Shown piece by piece: positions 6,010-6,284 of a DNA stretch of 6,284 nucleotides. This DNA comes from Flavipsychrobacter sp. GTDB taxonomy: Bacteria > Bacteroidota > Bacteroidia > Chitinophagales > Chitinophagaceae. The stretch lies in contig JAJNBR010000177.1 of assembly GCA_021156265.1 (NCBI GenBank), positions 1 to 6,284 of the forward strand, given 5' to 3'. The notes under the pieces are model-generated. The model made no database searches and was not told the DNA's origin. It saw only the letters and a list, made by a program, of their open reading frames with translations. A program made the translations under genes and the position numbers. Position 1 is the first letter of the stretch. Each line of letters starts with the position of its first letter.

Positions 6010-6284
6010 TTAGTGCTTTACATTATTTACCGGGTAGTGCATGTTGATGATCTTACCATCCTCCATTTCCATGATGCGGTCGCCACCGTTGGCAAAGTCA
6101 GGATCATGTGTAACGGTGATGATGGTTTGTTTGTTCTCGTGCGACAACCTCCTGAATATATCAAACACCTTTTGCGAGTTGGCTTTGTCGAGGTTGCCTG
6201 TGGGCTCATCACCCATGATAATGGCCGGGTCATTTATCAGCGACCGTGCAATGGCTACACGTTGCTGCTGTCCGCCGGAGAGTT
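6010..6284 (-). CDS. ABC transporter ATP-binding protein, MacB/LolD/FtsE type, C-terminal part (5' end outside window)
   Basis: Ninety residues of an ABC ATPase, read from the window edge to a TAA at 6010. The first visible codons give the signature LSGGQQQRVAIARSL. Walker B follows as AIIMGDEPTGNLD (visible residues 20-32, Asp25 and catalytic Glu26), then the D-loop and the switch histidine His59 in ITVTHDPDFA. The EPTGNLD form is characteristic of the MacB/LolD/FtsE group, which powers lipoprotein release, antimicrobial or peptide export, or mechanotransmission rather than nutrient uptake. The Walker A and Q-loop half (about 135 residues) lies beyond the window. The ATG at 6216 is internal (Met of IIMGDE), not a start. 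It lies 15 bases upstream of the kinase, in the same direction, so it is very likely co-transcribed with the two-component system. The permease is not visible and should lie upstream or be encoded elsewhere. Confidence 0.93.
   Translation of the reverse strand, partial: LSGGQQQRVAIARSLINDPAIIMGDEPTGNLDKANSQKVFDIFRRLSHENKQTIITVTHDPDFANGGDRIMEMEDGKIINMHYPVNNVKH

Overview
The window looks like ordinary chromosomal DNA from a Bacteroidota species, most likely near Chitinophagaceae. The protein types support this: a DUF4294 exported protein, a LytS-type sensor kinase paired with a LytTR response regulator, and a MacB/LolD-type ABC ATPase. So do the near-absence of Shine-Dalgarno sequences and the AT-rich boxes resembling the Bacteroidota -7 consensus TAnnTTTG just before several starts. 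The assignment is inferred from the sequence; no search was run.

Layout. A partial PLP-dependent threonine aldolase (+, 1-555) is followed by an orphan single-domain CheY-like receiver (+, ~640-1014). The receiver meets, stop codon on stop codon, a large membrane-embedded GT-C-type glycosyltransferase (-, 1011-2495). A 98-base divergent gap then separates that gene from an exported DUF4294 protein (+, 2594-3214), which again meets a secreted alpha/beta hydrolase (-, 3211-4140) stop on stop. Upstream of the hydrolase on the minus strand are a LytTR response regulator (4160-4921), its sensor histidine kinase (4921-5994) and the C-terminal part of an ABC transporter ATPase (6010 to beyond the window).

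How the genes work together. The minus-strand block ABC ATPase -> kinase -> LytTR regulator -> hydrolase has gaps of 15, -1 and 19 bases, so it is probably one transcription unit. Kinase and regulator share one base (TAATG), so translation is probably coupled. A reasonable reading is an envelope-sensing two-component system linked to an export or lipoprotein-type ABC transporter and an exported hydrolase. The signal and substrates cannot be read from the sequence. The remaining genes have no evident common pathway.

I found no mobile element, CRISPR array, tRNA, rRNA, tandem repeat or convincing intrinsic terminator, and no gene-free stretch over 300 bases. I see no clear sign of a wholly new system. 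The points worth a second look are the promoter-like boxes adjoining start codons, the two identical 4-base tail-to-tail overlaps, and the degenerate ATP-lid motif in the kinase.
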